A DNA stretch of 64,000 nt, taken from positions 193,370,184-193,434,183 of the forward strand of contig CM066044.1 in NCBI GenBank assembly GCA_033557465.1. The letters are read 5' to 3'. Below the pieces are notes generated by a model that saw nothing but the letters and a program-made list of their open reading frames with translations, did no database searches and was not told the origin of the DNA. Shown here piece after piece: positions 1-10,689 of the stretch; position 1 is the first letter of the stretch; each line of letters begins with the position of its first letter. The translations under genes were made by a program, and so were the position numbers. The stretch is from Ichthyophis bannanicus. Its lineage: Eukaryota; Chordata; Amphibia; Gymnophiona; Ichthyophiidae.

Positions 1-13
1 ATTTCAGGACCAA

Positions 14-135
14 GATGTCTAATAGCATAATGGTTAGCATAGTGGCTTAAGAGCAGGGTGACCAGGGTTCAAATCCCAATGTGGGCTTTTGTGGTCTAAG
101 GCTAGTCACTTAATTCTCCATCTTCTCTGGATGTT
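14..135 (+). repeat. tRNA-derived SINE head (fragment)
   Basis: The stretch has a tRNA-like A-box region (ATAATGGTTAGCATAGTGG) and a B-box GGTTCAAATCC about 40 bases later. These are followed by the 'TCACTTAATTCTCCATC' tail seen in the other SINEs of this window. It is an old partial SINE, not a tRNA gene, because no acceptor stem pairs across it. Confidence 0.55.
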
Positions 136-539
136 TTAAAGTGAAAAAGAGTACTGGCCTGATGCCTATTTGTGCCTGGAGCAAGTATAAACATGGATGT
201 GCCTGCAGATGTCTGCTGTTTCTGAGATCGAACAGGGATGTGTAAGTCCATTGCTTTTCCCTGGAAATGCCTCTTCCACACCATGGACTGGAGACGTCTG
301 CGAACGTCATTTGTGGAATGGCTATGGAGAAGTGTCTATGATTTTAACGTCCACATGCATGTCTTCAGCCGTCCAAATCATGACTAAACCTTTTAAAATG
401 ACCCTCTTAGCCCATAACTGGTTTGTTTTATTTATCCAGATGTGTTTTTTCAAATGTCCACAAATGATTCCGTTTCTGCAGTATACCTGCCATAATTATG
501 GTGTACCCCTCTTCTACCCTATTTAATCTTTTAATTTCA

Positions 540-850
540 CCATTGGCCTCTCTGATTTAGGATTTGGGGATTAGCACCTATTTCTATGCAGACAGCATTC
601 AGCTCTTTATATTGGGGATTGAAAATTCCAGCATAATTCAGAGCATAGCTGAATGTAGTTGCTTCCTGGTTTGAATCTCAAAGACTGATCCTTAATCCTC
701 AAAAAGTCAAAATGCTATGGCTTTCTAAGAATTACAGACCACTTCAACACTATTTTCAAGATACACTAATACTTGTTAAGGATACAATTTTCTTTGGGTA
801 TTGTATTAGACAACAAGATTTCTTTTAACCCTCATATTTCAATGAAGGGT
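540..850 (+). pseudogene. L2/CR1-clade LINE reverse transcriptase remnant
   Basis: Translation on the plus strand with several stops gives a YADSIQLF segment, the decayed form of the YADDIQLF polymerase motif of L2-type LINEs. Further on it gives an LGVLLDN-like stretch that normally follows the palm domain. Only the late RT portion is present and it is full of stops. It may belong to the same LINE as the 3' fragment at 1740-2257; the 850-1740 interval would then be later insertions. Clade assignment is by motif recall only. Confidence 0.5.
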
Positions 851-924
851 TAAAAAAAACCCCTCCTCTACTACTTCTACCACTACTATTTGTACTCGTA
901 CACAAAAGACAATCCTTGCTCAAT

Positions 925-1140
925 AGACCTTATGATCTAGCCAGGACAGACAAACACAACAAACGGGGAACTAGGCTAAAACTAAGGTGAGGCATGGTTT
1001 TAACATAAATGGGGGGGGGGGGGGTGTGTCAAGATACAAAAGCCACTTTGACGATATGGGTTTTTAGCCTGGGTTTGAAGATGCACTGACTCAGGTAGGC
1101 TGTTCCAGGCATACAGCACAGCAAGGTGGAAGAAACAGAG
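925..1140 (-). repeat. L2-like LINE 3' fragment, minus strand
   Basis: Read on the minus strand this carries the 'tgcctggaacagcctacctg' and 'CCCAGGCTAAAAACCCA' words. The plus-strand L2 fragment ending at 2225 carries the same words. It corresponds to the end of the LINE ORF2 (the LWN...FKxxLKTHLF region). A run of 14 G lies at about 1011-1024. Confidence 0.45.
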
Positions 1141-1142
1141 GG

Positions 1143-1739
1143 CCACGTTTACTAAAGCGTGGCAGGGAGCACAGGGTTAACGTGCAGAAATTTTGTTCCT
1201 ACTGTGCTAGAGCCCAGCTGCCGCAGTAGACCCAAGGGGCGTGACAGTGCTATGCTGCTGCTTGTGCACGAGCTGCTCACTAGCACAGTAGTGGCACTCC
1301 AGATGACTGTAGCACAAGCAACGTACCGTATATTGGGGAAAGGAAAGTTATAGCTACAATAAAAGGGCAGCGGAGGCAAAGGAAACGCCGGCCAGTAAAA
1401 ACTACCCCAAGCGCGCACAAAAAAAAAGGTATCAATTGACCACTTCAGAATACAGAGGGTTGATTGGGCCCTACTGCCAGCACAGTTCAGAGCATAGGAG
1501 CTAAGTACAAGAGGGCAAAGCAAAGACGGGCAGAGAGTATGTGCTGCATCCCTAACTGTAGGAGGGCGCAAATGTGGCATCTGGAGACGGAGGGGGCATT
1601 GTATGGGATCAAGCAGTGTGTTCACAGTGTCCATCACGGGGGGACAGGGATATGAACCCCTCACTCTCGGGTGCCAAGAGTGCCTGTTCACCTAGGCTGC
1701 AGGGAGCATAGTACAAGCTAGTAAAGGATTACAGACTTC
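1143..1739. repeat. Probable MITE-type repeat starting with a TTTACTAAA end
   Basis: It begins with 'cacgtttactaaagcgtgg', the terminal motif shared with the elements at 12633, 16925 and 40805. The opposite end is not obvious. A 179-codon minus-strand reading frame covers most of it, but it has no family resemblance and looks like chance. Nothing else is recognised in this interval. Confidence 0.3.
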
Positions 1740-2257
1740 TATGCCATTCACCACGAGTTCATGAAGTGGTGTCTTTAATGCTCTGGTATTTAAATATGGC
1801 TTGAGAGGTTTGATCCTATGAGCTCATCTTCAGCTAGTCACTACGCTCGTATAACCCCTCAAGTCATTTTATTGCTTCACTATCCATTTCTGCAGACATT
1901 TCACTCTGCTCCTACTGACCTACAAGTACATTCATCCTTCTTCTCAAGTCACTTCATTGATTCCCTACCCATTCCTGCATCCAGTTCAAATTGCTCCTGC
2001 CAACCTACCAGTGCATTCATTCTATGGCTCCTCATTACCTCTCTTCTCTTCTTTCTCCCTTCACCCCAACTTGGGAATGGCACTCGGCATATCCCTCTTA
2101 TCTGTGCCCTTCTCTTGTACTACCAACTCTAGACTTTGCTTGTTCTACCTTGCTGCACCCTATACCTGGAACGGTAGGTCAGTCTCCATCCTTGCTTGAT
2201 TCAAATCCAGGCTAAAAACCCACCTCTTTGAGACTGCTTTTGGATCCTAACCCCTTA
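1740..2257 (+). repeat. L2-like LINE 3' segment (left half, interrupted by DIRS-A)
   Basis: The final part reads in frame as a decayed LINE ORF2 C-terminus (AAPYTWNGR, then FKSRLKTHLFETAF). This is the usual 'sLWNsLP...FKxxLKTHLF' tail of L2/CR1 LINEs. It stops abruptly at the DIRS-A left end. The expected LINE 3' sequence resumes at 6778, which defines an interrupted target. Confidence 0.6.
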
Positions 2258-2421
2258 ATCTCCAGGAACAAGCAGGAATGAGTCTTCACATATGGGTACG
2301 TCGGTACCGATGGAGCCTGCGCGGGAACGCTCCCCAGCATCCAATCAGAAAGCTTTTGGGAGCATCCCTCAGCGCCTGCGTGCTGCCTTCCCACCTTTCC
2401 AACTGTCTCTCCTCAGTTTTC
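2258..2421 (+). repeat. DIRS-A left inverted terminal repeat
   Basis: It starts 'atctccaggaacaagcagg' and runs through the palindrome tcggtaccga to 'ctgtctctcctcagtt'. Its reverse complement is found, with few differences, at 6590-6777. The same left end recurs at 21367, 41860 and 47052. Confidence 0.88.
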
Positions 2422-2634
2422 GTTTTCCGCGGAGCCGGCAGGATGTCCTGTCACTGCAGAAAATTCTTATTTTTTATTTTTAGTTTTCTTGTGGTCGCGG
2501 CTGTCTTCCCGACGCCACTGGTACCGCCGGTGTTTTTCTTTTCTTTCTTGTAAGATTTTCCTTTTCAACGGAATATTTTTTCTTCATAGTGTCACGGGGT
2601 CTTAGGCCTTTCAGGCCTCCCCTATTTTTCCTTC

Positions 2635-2745
2635 ATGGCCACGAAATGTTCAGTTTGTGGCGGTACAACTTTATGTTTAGACCCTCAAAGTCGGTGTCTA
2701 ACCTGTTTGGGTCCTGACAACAGTTTGGTGAGAAGACATCTTTAA
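2635..2745 (+). pseudogene. DIRS-A gag N-terminal zinc-ribbon fragment
   Basis: The ATG at 2635 opens a 36-codon frame with two CxxC pairs (CSVC and CLTC, 12 residues apart) and the LGPDNS that follows them. It corresponds to the N-terminus of the gag-like protein of DIRS-C (CTKC...CLKCLGPD). A stop at 2743-2745 separates it from the main gag frame starting at 2804, so this gag is broken at least once. The CxxC pairs probably bind zinc (inference). Confidence 0.6.
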
Positions 2746-2803
2746 CATTGAGGATAGCAGCCGGAGGTTTTCGGTTACCTCGGTACCGATTGAAGTATCG
2801 CTG

Positions 2804-4072
2804 ATGACTACTCCGATGTCTTTGTCGAGCCCGACTCCGACATCGGTACCGGTATTGACTTCAGTACCTGTATCCACAGTAGCATCGTGGCAAACTCCTA
2901 CCATGCTTTTTACAACGGCATCGCTCCATTCTATACCAAGCTTGGAGTCGATACCTGGCATGGACAATGTGGTAAGGACGGTTGCTGTTCCTGACAACCA
3001 GTCCAAGCAACCATCCCTTAAACATTCCACACTGCACCCTGCAGGATCTTCTATTTCTATATCTCTGGATAACTCTGTGGGTGCTCAGGCTAGTTCTTTA
3101 GATCTAACCTGTCCAAGGGAGATTCCTGTTGGGGGTCCCTCTTTTCAGAGTTTCCTCCTGGATATAGCAAGATCCCTTGCCATTCCTATTCCAGGACATG
3201 ATCCTGCACCAGGCTCTGTTTTCACCAAAGCAAAGGACAATATAATGCTTCCTTTGCATCATTCCTTGCAGAATCTCCTTCTAGGAATGTGGGAAACACC
3301 TTTAAGGGTACCCCCACCTCCCAGAGCAACTGATCTCTTATATCAGGTGCCCCCCTCTCCAGAGTTCCAAAAGACTCAACTTCCTCATCATTCCATAGTA
3401 GTGGAATCAGCAATGAGGCGGATAAAGAGTAAGAAAAAGCACTCTTCTTATCCGCCAGGTCGTGAGTCTAAGACACTAGATGCCTTTGGACGTCAAACCT
3501 TCCAGACATCTATGCTTTCTGCAAGAATTCTCTCATATATATTTTATATGAGTCTTTCTCTTGAGGAGGTCACAAAACAATTACATCTTTTGACTCCTTT
3601 CCTTCCAGTTTCCAGGAGTACAGACTATTCCTCACTGCTTAAGCATATCCAGAATATCTCTTGGTTTCTTTCTCATGCTTCCCTAGACTCTTTTGAGTCT
3701 GTTAGCAGGACGTCTGCTATAGCTATAGGGGCACGACGTAGAGCCTGGCTCCAAGCTTCAGCTTTGGCCAAGTGGGAACAACGACGACTGGGACATACTC
3801 CTTGCACTGGAGAACATCTTTTCAACAAGGAGTCTTTACGTCGGGTTACTCAGTTGTCCACTGATTTACCTGTTCCTAAGGGTTCTTCTACACCTTCTTC
3901 TGTCCCAGTAAGTAGGAAATGTCCTACCAAACTTTCTTCCCACAGGAGAAGAAGGTTTTATTCCTCACTTGCCCATCATACAGATGTTCCCCTACAGGGG
4001 AGCCATCGTCCTGGTCTGAAGAATCCAACTTTTCACCAGGCTCAGCAAACCCGGCCTCTGCAGGGTTTCTGA
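2804..4072 (+). CDS. DIRS-A gag-like protein, LAP2-alpha-related (open 422 codons)
   Basis: This is the largest uninterrupted frame of the element. The first 110 residues are Ser/Thr/Pro/Val-rich with repeated SVPV-type words. From about residue 185 comes the conserved core, with the landmarks FQKTQLPHHSIVVESAMRR, YPPGRESKTLDAFGR, LDSFESVSRTSAIAIGARR and PCTGEHLFNKESLR, and then a basic C-terminus. The same core occurs in DIRS B, C and D. It resembles the vertebrate LAP2-alpha-specific domain, which has been traced to DIRS-type gag. It is probably a nucleic-acid-binding or structural protein of the retroelement (inference). Lack of the zinc ribbon, cut off by a stop upstream, makes a complete protein unlikely. 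Confidence 0.7.
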   Translation: MTTPMSLSSPTPTSVPVLTSVPVSTVASWQTPTMLFTTASLHSIPSLESIPGMDNVVRTVAVPDNQSKQPSLKHSTLHPAGSSISISLDNSVGAQASSLDLTCPREIPVGGPSFQSFLLDIARSLAIPIPGHDPAPGSVFTKAKDNIMLPLHHSLQNLLLGMWETPLRVPPPPRATDLLYQVPPSPEFQKTQLPHHSIVVESAMRRIKSKKKHSSYPPGRESKTLDAFGRQTFQTSMLSARILSYIFYMSLSLEEVTKQLHLLTPFLPVSRSTDYSSLLKHIQNISWFLSHASLDSFESVSRTSAIAIGARRRAWLQASALAKWEQRRLGHTPCTGEHLFNKESLRRVTQLSTDLPVPKGSSTPSSVPVSRKCPTKLSSHRRRRFYSSLAHHTDVPLQGSHRPGLKNPTFHQAQQTRPLQGF

Positions 4073-6418
4073 TCAGTCATCATCAAATGCTTGTGACTCT
4101 TGGGGTTAGAATCTACAATTGCTTCTTCTCAATAGAGGCAATCCACTGCTTCATTCTAACCCCTACACATGGATCTCTTTCCAAAAGACATCCATTTTTT
4201 CTATGAGCTGTCAGGATGTTCATGCCTATAGGTCACAGGTTTCTCCTCTTTTCCTGCTAAGGAAAGAGGTCTGACCACTATTAAATGGTAGTTCCTGTAC
4301 CAGCATGTATTTTTCCTTTCTATAGACTTACTACTTGGTAAGTCTTCTTCAGCTCTATTCTCTTCACCCTCTTACCAAGCTTTTTCCTCTGTAAGAGCGG
4401 AATTAATTACAGAGGGCTTTTTCTTCAGCCTCTCTAGTTTTCTCACTTTCTAGTGTGGAGTTTTCCTCTCTGAGTTACCTCCTCTGTTTCCATCTTACTT
4501 TGGGGCAGCTTATCAGACATGTCCAGAGTTTCTACTCCTGTTCTGTCTGTTCTTTCTGTTTTTCAACAGTAAGATTTTTTCTGCTATCTTGCTAGCAGCT
4601 GCCTATGCAGGAGCCTTAATGTTTCGACCACTGGTTCTTGTCCACAAACAACCAGATTTGTCCTCCACTAGCATTCTGTCTAGTCTTAGTAGTGGCTCCA
4701 AGTCAGTGCTTCCATCTATCTTGGAGATTATCTCACTACAAGCTTTCTAGATGGTCTTCTATTTCTGCCATCTCCATTCTCCTGGGTTTGGCAGCATAGT
4801 TGGCAGAGATACTGGCTCTCTAGCAGCCAGTTCTATCTCCTCATTCTCCTGCATCATGCTCTCTGCAATTCTACAGAGAAGCTTTCCACTATGGGCCCTT
4901 ACTAGAGAGCATGGGTTTTTTTTCTACAACAGCTATCTTAGATGGTTAGAAAAGGCTTTTCAGTCATGTCTCCCATGACTAGAAGGTTCTCCCTTCTTTT
5001 ACTATCTCCTTTTGCCATAAAGGACATAGGCCTTCTCTTACCTAAGGGCTTAAGGAGTTGCCAATTCCCTGCTTTGGTCCATAGCATTCCCAATCGGGGA
5101 TATGCTCTTTCTCCTTGCAGCTCGTCCTCATGGTAAGAACGTATGATACTTTTTGCCCTTCAGCAGGTCAACATGATACCTCATCCTTATCTGTCTTCTG
5201 TCTTCTTACCATGCTAGAGTCTTCGATGACTAAAGACTTGCTGGCTACAGATTGATATCATCCTCTGTTTTCATATGACCATCCTGGTTATTTTACTAGC
5301 TAGCATCCTTGCAGATCATAACCAAGGGGAATAGATTCTCTATATATCTTCTCAAGTAGGTTGCACCTCCTTGTTAGATGAATCTTTCCTCTCCACATGT
5401 CCTATGTGAATTCCATGCTGTAGGCATATATCTGTCTGTTTAAATACAGACACCCATATTTAGGCCTACATATTCATATTTATCTTTGTGTGTATTTTAT
5501 GCCCTTCCATATCTCACATATATATATTTATATATTTATATATATATATATATATAATATATATATTTATATTTTATAATAGATAGATCTGTCTCCACAT
5601 ACTTAGCTATATGAGCATAGATAGTGAGATAGATATCTGTTTCTGACAGAGGGATCTTGCCCATACCTCTGCTATTCAGCAGGTTTGGGATTCTACACAC
5701 ACAACCACTCCTGTGGTAGTCGACAATTCTTATACCATAACCTAACAGGTTTAGGTACCTCTGAAGCTCTCTGTACCTAATATCTCTCCTAGCTTACCCC
5801 AGTTAGGAGAGATATTGTGGATCTTCAGTTACTCACAGGCTTAACGCCTCAGGCATTTGTCTTCACCCTGGGATACAAGGGGTTCCCATACTCTCTCTCC
5901 CCACAAGGACTGTGCTTGTTTGTCCAAATCGCTTAGCCTTTCTCTTTTTGCTCCCAAGAGTGAGATACTCTGCCACCAAAAGAGTTTGGTTTTTACCATA
6001 CAGCTTTCGCTGAAGGCCCACCGTTTTTGTACTACCCCAGTTTTTTCTACCAGGGGTGCCTGTTACCTTTCAGGATTCTGACCTCCTCTGTTTTTCCTAC
6101 AGGTTTATTACCTCCACTTTTCAGTGAGGTCCTCTTCTGGCTTCCCAGTAGATCCATGAACCTCCATACTTCTATGAAATCCTGTTGGCGGAGGTCCATA
6201 TTGCAATATTCTTTGCAATATCATTGATAACAATCATTATCCACACATGGACACCTTTCCTGCAGTCCTGTGCTAGGTTAGCTGTTCCACAGCATCTTCC
6301 TTCTTCCTTCTTCCTTCTTCAACTCCTACCCTCCATCCTCAGGATGCCTGGTGTTGTGGGGGATAGCATGTTCCAACCTATGCCATGCTCGGACTCCAGG
6401 CATCTCAGCTTGGGAGTC
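4073..6418 (+). pseudogene. DIRS-A decayed or replaced pol region
   Basis: No frame above about 100 codons and no YLDD, RNase H or HxxR...Y motif survives here. A short trace of the RNase H region can be aligned by eye: the word around 4855-4915 (LQRSFPLWALTREHG) matches CNEALQLWAFAREH of DIRS-C. Much of the interval is pyrimidine-rich and collinear with 24624-26743 of DIRS-B, including 'agattctctatatatcttc' and an AT repeat at the same relative place. The end ('caactcctaccctccatcct') matches the post-recombinase sequence of DIRS-D. Confidence 0.6.
5515..5578. repeat. AT-dinucleotide microsatellite in DIRS-A
   Basis: An imperfect (TA)n run interrupted by 'ttt' units. A similar run lies at the equivalent place of DIRS-B (25826-25906), so it probably predates their dispersal. 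Confidence 0.85.
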
Positions 6419-6510
6419 CCCATATGTGAAGACTCATTCCTGCTTGTTCCTGGAGATAGCACAGTTACTTACCTGTAACAGGTGATCTCTGGGAACAGCA
6501 GGAATAAGTC
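6419..6510 (+). repeat. DIRS-A internal complementary region (ICR)
   Basis: It contains 'ctgcttgttcctggagata' joined to 'gcacagttacttacctgtaa'. This is the reverse complement of the right end fused to the left end, and it is the template DIRS elements use to complete their termini. Equivalent copies lie at 26744-26845 and 52368-52470. Confidence 0.85.
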
Positions 6511-6589
6511 TTCACAACCCACCCACCTCCCTAGGAGTTGTATCTCTATCTATCTTTCCTATCTCTCTCTCTTTGTCTCAGCTATAAAA

Positions 6590-6777
6590 CTCAACTGAGG
6601 AGAGACAGTTGGAAAGGCGGGAAGGCAGCATGCAGGCGCTGAGGGATGGTCCCAAAAGCTTTGATTGGACGCTGGGGAGCGTTCCCGCGCAGGCTCCGTC
6701 GGTACCGACGTACCCATATGTGAAGACTTATTCCTGCTGTTCCCAGAGATCACCTGTTACAGGTAAGTAACTGTGCT
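6590..6777 (+). repeat. DIRS-A right inverted terminal repeat
   Basis: It is the reverse complement of the left ITR with an extra roughly 25-base extension that ends 'ttacaggtaagtaactgtgc'. The extension contains CAG|GTAAGT at 6760-6768, a textbook splice donor on the plus strand. Confidence 0.85.
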
Positions 6778-6960
6778 TTCTCCTGTTAACCACCCTCATA
6801 ACCATTTCCTCATTTGTTCTACTCTAGTCCCCTGTTAGTTGTATACATCCGCCCTGATAGATTGTGAACTGCTTTGAGCAGGGACTGTCTCTTACATGCT
6901 ATGTACAGCCTGTGTGTGACTTGTAGTGCTATATAGATGTTAAGTAGTGGTAGTAGTGTG
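6778..6960 (+). repeat. L2-like LINE 3' tail (right half of DIRS-A target)
   Basis: 'GATAGATTGTGAACTGCTTTG', 'agcagggactgtctctta' and 'ctatatagatgttaagtagt' form the typical untranslated tail of the LINE whose coding end stops at 2257. Confidence 0.6.
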
Positions 6961-7589
6961 GGCCTGTAGATGCTTTTTGAAGATATGTCCTCAGAGAAAG
7001 GAGGTAAACCAGGTTAAGACTTGGTCTCCCAAATCTAGTTCTGACAAGGTAATTACCTGGGATGTAGTGATCATAGGATAATGTGGCTCAGTATTAATAC
7101 ACACACGGTGATGATTCATTTAAAGTCAAGGATCCTAATCTTCAGGAAAACCATCTTTAAGATGGGGAGTATTAACCGGGTGAGAAAATATAAAAGGAAG
7201 AGCAGTGAGCAAAATAAAAAGCAAATATTGTACCTAAGTAGAGGTAAGAATTAAAAGAAGTCACTTTCATTTTCTAAGTAAGAGACTGGGAAAGGAAGGG
7301 AAAAATGTATGTATAAATTACAAGAAATCACAGAAAGAGCAAGACAAGCAACAATATTGGGAAAAGTTAAGAAAAGCTGGGTAAGTAGTGTAGAGAATGA
7401 AGGCACAAATGGGGAAAAAGTTAATAAAGGGGAACAAGACTGTTAGAAGGCATTATTTTAGGCACAAGTGAGGTGGAAGTATGTGCAGAAGCTGGCAAGA
7501 AGGTGTAATTACTTAACAATATTTCTATTTGGTGCTCACTGAGGAAGAGCTAGAAGAAGGATCAAGGAAAACTGATACATATATGAATG
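6961..7589. other. No recognised feature
   Basis: Purine-rich sequence with no long frame and no recognised repeat end on either strand. Confidence 0.4.
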
Positions 7590-10500
7590 GGCAGCGCTGG
7601 CCCTAGGCATGTGCAGGCATGCTGCCCACACATGGCCCCACTCTCTGAAAGACCCTGTGCCTGACCAGCTTAAGAAGAAGCTGGTGTGGCCTAAAACCCA
7701 CCTCACCTCTTCACAGCTGTGGATGCATTTTTCTTCGCTCCTGTATCTAAAGTTGCAGCCGCTGGCACTGTTGAGTTCCTAGAGGTGAAACCAGGGTGCT
7801 TCCTGTTTTGCATAAGAGACAGGAAGTGCCCCTGTTTCACCTTTAGAGACGCTGCGGTGCCAGCAGCAGCAGCTTAGCACAGCCGTGGGAGCAAAGAAAA
7901 ATGCTCCTGCAGCTGTGTAATTAATGCAACTGTGGCAGGGCTGCAGGGAGAGGGAGTGACTGGGTGGGTTTGATGCCGGAGGGGGGGGGGGGGAGGGAGA
8001 CTGGCCCTGGAAGAGGAGTGTTGTTGGCTTGAACTCAAAATGGGCTGATGCTGAGGGATTGGGGGGGGGGGGCTGGGATTGGAAGGGAGATGATGCTGGG
8101 ATGGACTGGGACTGGAGGAGGACTAATGGGGGGGGGAGCTGTTAGAAGGTAAGTGATATTGGGGAAAGGCCATGATTGGAAGGGAGCTGATTTGGGGGCT
8201 GGGAGGCTGAAAGGGGTCAGAAGCTGGGGTCAGGGTGGAGAAAAAGAAGCAGAAGCTGTGGGGGAGGGGGGTGAAGCTGGAGAGGGGACAGTTATTGTGT
8301 GTGGGAGGAAAGAAACAAGGTCATACAGACAGGTTGAGAGGGGGGGTATAAGAATAAATGCTGGGGTAAGGAGGAAAGGCAGAGTTAATGAATACTGTAA
8401 AAGGAAGAAGCTGAAGGGATGTGATAGGCAGAAGGGTAGGTACTGGGGACAGGGAGATGGGGACAGTAGCAGCTGGGACTTTAAAATTGAGTGGGAGAAA
8501 AGAAGACACTCAAGACTGGCTGGGTATTAGGAGAGTACGGAGGGACTCAGGTGGTAGCAGAAAGATTGCAGCATCATGCAGCACATCAGCACCATCCCCA
8601 GCTTCTTTCTCTGAGTCAGTAACAGCAGCCAGTGCTGCCCATAGCATTCACTTCCGATGCATGGGACCATTGAACTGTGCGCTGGAAGTGACTGCTACAG
8701 GCAGCATAGGCTACTGCGTGCTGACTCGGACAAAGAAAGATGAAGCTGGGGATGCTGCTGACACAGAGAAATAAAGAAGAAACCAGGGATGATGATGCAT
8801 GATATATTTGCCACAGTGGGGGGTGGGGTGGGGGGGGGGTGAGGGAGAGATGGTATATGCAGGATTTAGGGGGGGGAGAGAGAGAGAGGGAGATCCTGAG
8901 AGAAGGGATATATTGGACTGGGAATGGGGATAACAGGGGAAGAGAGAGAAGATGCTGGCCTGGGAGGGGAGATAGATGGAGGACCACTGGAGGGGGAGGG
9001 GATGGAGAAAGGGTGTGGGATAGAAAGCTTCTGGTCTATAGGGGGAGGAGGGAAAAAAGGGCTGGAGGTGGAAGAGAAAGATGCTGGACTTTTGGGGGTA
9101 AAAGGGAAAGGTGAGGGGATTGGGAGATGCTGAATTGGGATAGTGAAATAGAGAGAGGAGAGATGGTGGTAGGCAAGAAAGAACTATGTGAGAGAGGCCA
9201 TGGGAAGCTGGCAAGGAGATGAGTGAGAGGAGGAAGATGGAAATGGGGTAATGGAGACCAGGTGAAAGACAAGGGAATAGGGTGCAGCCTGGGAGGGGGA
9301 TACATCCACGCTGGGCCAACTTGGTAAGCTTATCTAAAAGCCGGGTGGCTTGCTGCACTGCCTCCAATCCAGGGCCATTGGATCTCTCTCCTGGCTGAAT
9401 CGCAAGACTTCAACTGGGAGAGGGAGCCAATGGCCTTGGATTGGAGGCAGTGCAGCAAGCCACCCAGCATTTAGGTAAGCTTGCTGTGCGGTCACGCAAG
9501 GGTGGGCCTGGTGGGGGTGGGGAGGATGTATCGTGCCATGGGGGAGCACCGACCGCAAGGGGGGTGCCCGCCCTGGGGACTGAGGGGGCTAGGAACGCTA
9601 CTGGAGATGGGAAATAGGAGAGCTGGGAAGACGGGCTGGGCTGAAGGTTAAAGTAGATGGAAAGTTGCTAGGAGAAAAGTCAAAAAGGGATTGAGGATGG
9701 AGGGGTGAAATTAGAGTGGATGAAGGAGTAAAGAAAGAAATGGAGGAAAGGCAAAAGGAGAAAGATCAACGTCAGAGGCAGATGTAGAAAAAGAATAGAA
9801 ATAAAATAGGATAAGAAAAGGACAAATGGACAGCAGACAATGGAGAATTAGCAGAAGACACAAAAAAAGTAGAAGAGAGAGACGGGCAATTGCGACTGAA
9901 AAATAAAATGCCAAACAAAAGGTAGAAAAATAGTATTTTATTTTGAATTTATTAAGTGGAATATGTCAGCTCTAGGAAATATAGATCGCTGACATCTTTG
10001 GGTTTTCTCAGTACAAGAGGAAATAAATTTCTAGTTTTATTTCTCCAGCGTTGTGGTACATTCCAAGTTTGGCTTACAGGGTTTCCACTTTCATTATTGT
10101 CTTCATATTTCTAAATTGTGATTTGGTGACTGTCTGTTTTGTGTATGTGACCGAGCTGCGGTGTTTTGTTCATGTAGTTTCTGTGTAGCAGTACCACTTG
10201 TTCTCCTTTCCCATTAGGCGATGTGTTGGTTGAATATATACAGTGCTACCTTTTGATAAGTAGAGTTTGATGCTATTATGATATGGCAGGTTTGCTATGG
10301 GTTCTAAATGAGCAGGGTTTTGTAGTAATGTAGAAATCTGGTAGGCTTTCTTTATCCTCACTGTCCATGCAAATGGTATTCAGGCACTCATTAAGAGGTA
10401 TGTTTTACTAAAGATTAGTGCACATTCACAAATGTTAATGTGTGCTAAGTGCAGCAGAGTCCATTTATTTCTATGCTGCTCAGTCATTGCTGGGACAAAA

Positions 10501-10640
10501 AAGAGGCGTGTGAAAGGCTCCTTTTAAAGCTGCTTAAAATTTTATATAAGTTGCATATACATTTTTAAAGAAAAGAAATTTATGCAAATGAGGCCCAGTG
10601 GCTATGCAGATATTTATGCAAATAAGGTCCTACAATAGTC
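7590..10640. repeat. G-rich dispersed repeat, copy 1
   Basis: A long, strand-asymmetric region with G runs at about 7980-8150 and 8820-8880, tandem 'ggactgggactgga'-type units and purine-rich filler. From about 9680 it aligns by eye with 22700-23540, sharing 'gattgaggatggaggggt', 'aggacaaatggacagcagac', 'ttattttgaatttatta' and 'cactcattaagagg'. Both copies end near 'tttatgcaaat' words. The open frames on both strands are low-complexity artefacts. The copy in DIRS-B ends in a hAT/Charlie-like terminus, so this may be a non-autonomous hAT with internal minisatellite expansion (inference). Confidence 0.55.
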
Positions 10641-10689
10641 TCTGCACATGGCCTCTCATCACCCTTGCGCCTTCCCTGAGAATGGGAGG

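Larger units (their letters stand above)
2258..6777 (+). mobile_element. DIRS-A: DIRS-type retrotransposon, gag kept, pol unreadable
   Basis: The element is bounded by inverted terminal repeats (2258-2421 and 6590-6777) and carries an internal complementary region at 6419-6510 that matches both ends. This is the hallmark of DIRS retrotransposons, which replicate through a circle and integrate with a tyrosine recombinase. At 4.5 kb it is shorter than DIRS-D (5.7 kb). The gag zone gives a 422-codon open frame. The following 2.3 kb has no long frame and no intact RT, RNase H or recombinase motif. It interrupts an L2 LINE. It is the sister of DIRS-B and a diverged relative of C and D. Confidence 0.88.

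Noticed and set aside
1152..1691. 179-codon minus-strand frame
   Set aside because: It lies in a MITE-like repeat and has no family resemblance. Its length is plausible by chance in GC-balanced sequence.
8711..9367. 218-codon minus-strand frame rich in Pro/Ser/Leu
   Set aside because: It is the complement of purine-rich repeat DNA, with low-complexity composition and no domain.
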